Assembly: GCA_002482765.1 (NCBI GenBank)
Contig: DLGP01000163.1
Location: 24,800-31,981, forward strand
DNA length: 7,182 nucleotides
Source: Alphaproteobacteria bacterium UBA7691
GTDB taxonomy: Bacteria; Pseudomonadota; Alphaproteobacteria; Ferrovibrionales; Ferrovibrionaceae
Direction: 5' to 3'
The notes under the pieces were generated by a model. It saw nothing but the letters and a program-made list of their open reading frames with translations. It searched no databases and was not told the origin of the DNA. Position 1 is the first letter of the stretch. Every line of letters starts with the position of its first letter. Both the position numbers and the translations under genes were made by a program. Below, in pieces: positions 5,710-7,182 of the stretch.

Positions 5710-6240
5710 ATGCAGGGTATCAAGGACAAGATTCGCACCATCCCGGATTATCCCAAGCCGGGTATCATGTTTCGCGACATCACCACATTGCTCCAGGATG
5801 CGCGCGGCTTCCGCAAGACCATCGACGAAATGGTGCAGCCCTTTGCCGGCACCCGCATCGACAAGGTGGTGGGCATCGAGGCGCGCGGCTTCATCCTCGG
5901 CGGCGCCATTGCGCACCAGCTTTCCATCGGCTTTGTGCCGGTGCGTAAACGCGGCAAGCTGCCCTTCCAGACCAAGGCGCAGGAATACCAGCTTGAATAC
6001 GGCACCGATTCGATGGAAATCCATGTTGATGCCATCACCAAGGGCGAGAATATCCTGCTGGTGGACGATCTGATTGCCACCGGCGGCACCGCCGAAGCGG
6101 CGATCAAGCTGATCCGGCATTATGAAGGTACCGTGATCGGCGGTTCCTTCATCGTTGATCTGCCGGAACTGGGTGGTCGCAAGCGGCTTGAAGCGCTCGG
6201 CGTCAAGGTGCTGGCTTTGTGCGAGTTTGATGGCCACTGA
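5710..6240 (+). CDS. apt: Adenine phosphoribosyltransferase
   Basis: Apt makes AMP and pyrophosphate from adenine and PRPP in the cytoplasm (purine salvage). The 176-residue product is of normal bacterial length: IPDYPKPGIMFRDITTLL (11-28) at the N-terminus, the substrate loop GIEARGFILGGAIA (55-68), VPVRKRGKLP (76-85), the flexible-loop residues EYQLEYGTDSMEIH (92-105) and the type I PRPP-binding motif ILLVDDLIATGGT (115-127). The start at ATG 5710 is preceded by AGGA (5696-5699). A TTG at 5701 in the same frame sits too close to that site. It begins 20 bases after the mtnP stop, so the two are very likely co-transcribed; MtnP produces exactly the adenine that Apt consumes. Confidence 0.97.
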   Translation: MQGIKDKIRTIPDYPKPGIMFRDITTLLQDARGFRKTIDEMVQPFAGTRIDKVVGIEARGFILGGAIAHQLSIGFVPVRKRGKLPFQTKAQEYQLEYGTDSMEIHVDAITKGENILLVDDLIATGGTAEAAIKLIRHYEGTVIGGSFIVDLPELGGRKRLEALGVKVLALCEFDGH

Positions 6241-6272
6241 TTCAGTAAATCCGCGTAAACAGGGGCGGCGGC

Positions 6273-7130
6273 ATGGCGCATTTTCTCACCGGCATCGACC
6301 ATACCGTCGTCACTGTGCGCGATCTTGAAGCGGCGCGCGAAACCTATGCCCGGCTTGGTTTCAGCATCACGCCGCGCGGCCGCCATATCGGCTGGGCCAC
6401 CGGCAATTACTGCATCATGTTTGGCAGCAATTACATCGAACTGCTCGGCATCGCAGAGCAGGGCGGCTTCACCGCTGGCTTGGAAGAGATGCTGGCGGCG
6501 AAGGGCGAGGGGCTGCACAAGATTGTGCTCGGCAGCGACGATGCCGCAGCCACCCGCGCTTCCTTTGCCGCCGCCGGCCTCGCGCCCTCCGAGGTGCAAA
6601 GCCTGAAGCGCGAATTGCAATTGCCCGATGGCATTGTGTTGCCGGCCTTTGCCCTGGTGCATCTGCCGCCTGAGGCGACGCCGCCGGTTTCGATGTTTGT
6701 CTGCCAGCATCTCTCGGCCGAATTGCTGCGCCAGCCGGCCTGGCTGCTGCATCCCAATGGCGCCACCCATCTCGCCGGCTGCGTTGTGGTCTGCGACGAT
6801 CCGCTTGCCACCGAAGCGGCTTACGAGGCCCTGTTCGGCGCCGGCAGCGCGGTGCGCACCGATCGCATGATCGCCGCCCGGGTTGGCCGCGAACATGTGC
6901 TGTTCGTCACCCCCACTGATCTCGCTACGCTGTTCCCCGATCTGGATCACGACGAAACCCGCGCCACGCCCTATATCGCCGGCATGCGCCTGCGTGTGCA
7001 TAACCCGGAAGCCGCCGCGCGCTATTTCAGCGCCCAGGGCATCGAGCACGCCCGCGCCCTCGACGGCACCGTGCTGGTGCCGGCCGAAGCAGCGCATGGC
7101 GTTTTTCTGGAATTCAGTAGTAGGGCATAA
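6273..7130 (+). CDS. VOC/glyoxalase-like fold protein of unknown substrate
   Basis: The 285-residue soluble product resembles the vicinal-oxygen-chelate superfamily, glyoxalase-like (Glyoxalase_3-type) group. The N-terminal module opens with GIDHTVVTVRDLEAARETYARLGF (7-30), the standard first beta strand and helix of a VOC unit, and later NYIELLG (53-59). A second, more diverged module starts around THLAGCVVVCDDP (165-177), includes EAAYEALFG (181-189), and ends with GVFLEF (276-281). His10, Glu56, His166 and Glu280 lie where VOC metal ligands usually sit, so a two-module metal site is plausible. No signal peptide or membrane segment is seen. The ATG at 6273 has AGGGG (6261-6265) upstream. 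It lies 32 bases after apt on the same strand, probably in one operon. The substrate cannot be told from sequence; possible roles include a dioxygenase, lyase or binding protein. Confidence 0.82.
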   Translation: MAHFLTGIDHTVVTVRDLEAARETYARLGFSITPRGRHIGWATGNYCIMFGSNYIELLGIAEQGGFTAGLEEMLAAKGEGLHKIVLGSDDAAATRASFAAAGLAPSEVQSLKRELQLPDGIVLPAFALVHLPPEATPPVSMFVCQHLSAELLRQPAWLLHPNGATHLAGCVVVCDDPLATEAAYEALFGAGSAVRTDRMIAARVGREHVLFVTPTDLATLFPDLDHDETRATPYIAGMRLRVHNPEAAARYFSAQGIEHARALDGTVLVPAEAAHGVFLEFSSRA

Positions 7131-7160
7131 GCGGGGCAGGGATCGACACCCCCCCCTATG

Positions 7161-7182
7161 CGTCATGCCCGGGCTTGACCCG
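7161..7182. repeat. Partial dispersed-repeat-like sequence at the right edge
   Basis: The last 22 bases contain tcatgcccgggcttgacccg, which resembles the start of a GC-rich palindromic intergenic element common in alphaproteobacterial genomes. The inner cccggg-cttga-cccg(gg) forms the first part of a hairpin that the window cuts off. This is recognition from memory of the motif; a second copy is not present in the window. Confidence 0.45.

Noticed and set aside
6120..7166. 348-codon open frame antisense to the VOC gene and the apt end
   Set aside because: Typical high-GC shadow frame; the sense frames have good starts, known folds and operon spacing.

Overview
The window looks like a high-GC alphaproteobacterial chromosome, probably of the Rhodospirillales type. 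This rests on strong codon bias to G/C at third positions, a petABC cytochrome bc1 operon next to trmL and hemF, an oxygen-dependent HemF with a short C-terminus, and a dispersed-repeat-like sequence (core cccgggcttgacccg) at the right edge. I cannot name the genus. Seven complete protein genes plus one gene start are visible. There are no RNA genes, insertion sequences or CRISPR arrays.

Left part, minus strand: at 1-48 the first 16 codons of a Lys/Ala-rich histone H1-like protein run off the window. A 288-base non-coding stretch (49-336) contains two near-perfect palindromes in the leader of that gene and a hairpin that probably ends the hemF transcript. Then come hemF (337-1197, haem synthesis) and trmL (1263-1721, tRNA wobble-base methylation). 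A 13-bp direct repeat lies between them, abutting the hemF ribosome binding site.

Centre, plus strand: petA, petB and petC (1883-4460) encode the Rieske protein, cytochrome b and cytochrome c1 of the respiratory bc1 complex. They form a tight operon that ends at a strong rho-independent terminator (4486-4516). The operon is divergent from trmL and hemF, and HemF contributes to the haem that two of its subunits need.

Right part, plus strand: a second operon contains mtnP (methylthioadenosine phosphorylase), apt (adenine phosphoribosyltransferase) and a VOC/glyoxalase-fold gene of unknown substrate. MtnP releases adenine from methylthioadenosine and Apt converts that adenine to AMP, so the first two genes form a coherent adenine-salvage pair.

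The most unusual feature is in mtnP. Its product carries a tail of about 60 residues built from KK-containing 4- and 5-residue repeats, with 23 lysines and no acidic residues in the first 59 positions. The tail resembles a bacterial histone H1-like protein and is fused in front of an otherwise ordinary phosphorylase. Its start codon has a good Shine-Dalgarno and no internal ATG could replace it. The gene start at the left edge encodes the same type of sequence. A nucleic-acid-tethered MTA phosphorylase is therefore the hypothesis most worth testing here; the rest of the window is largely conserved housekeeping sequence.
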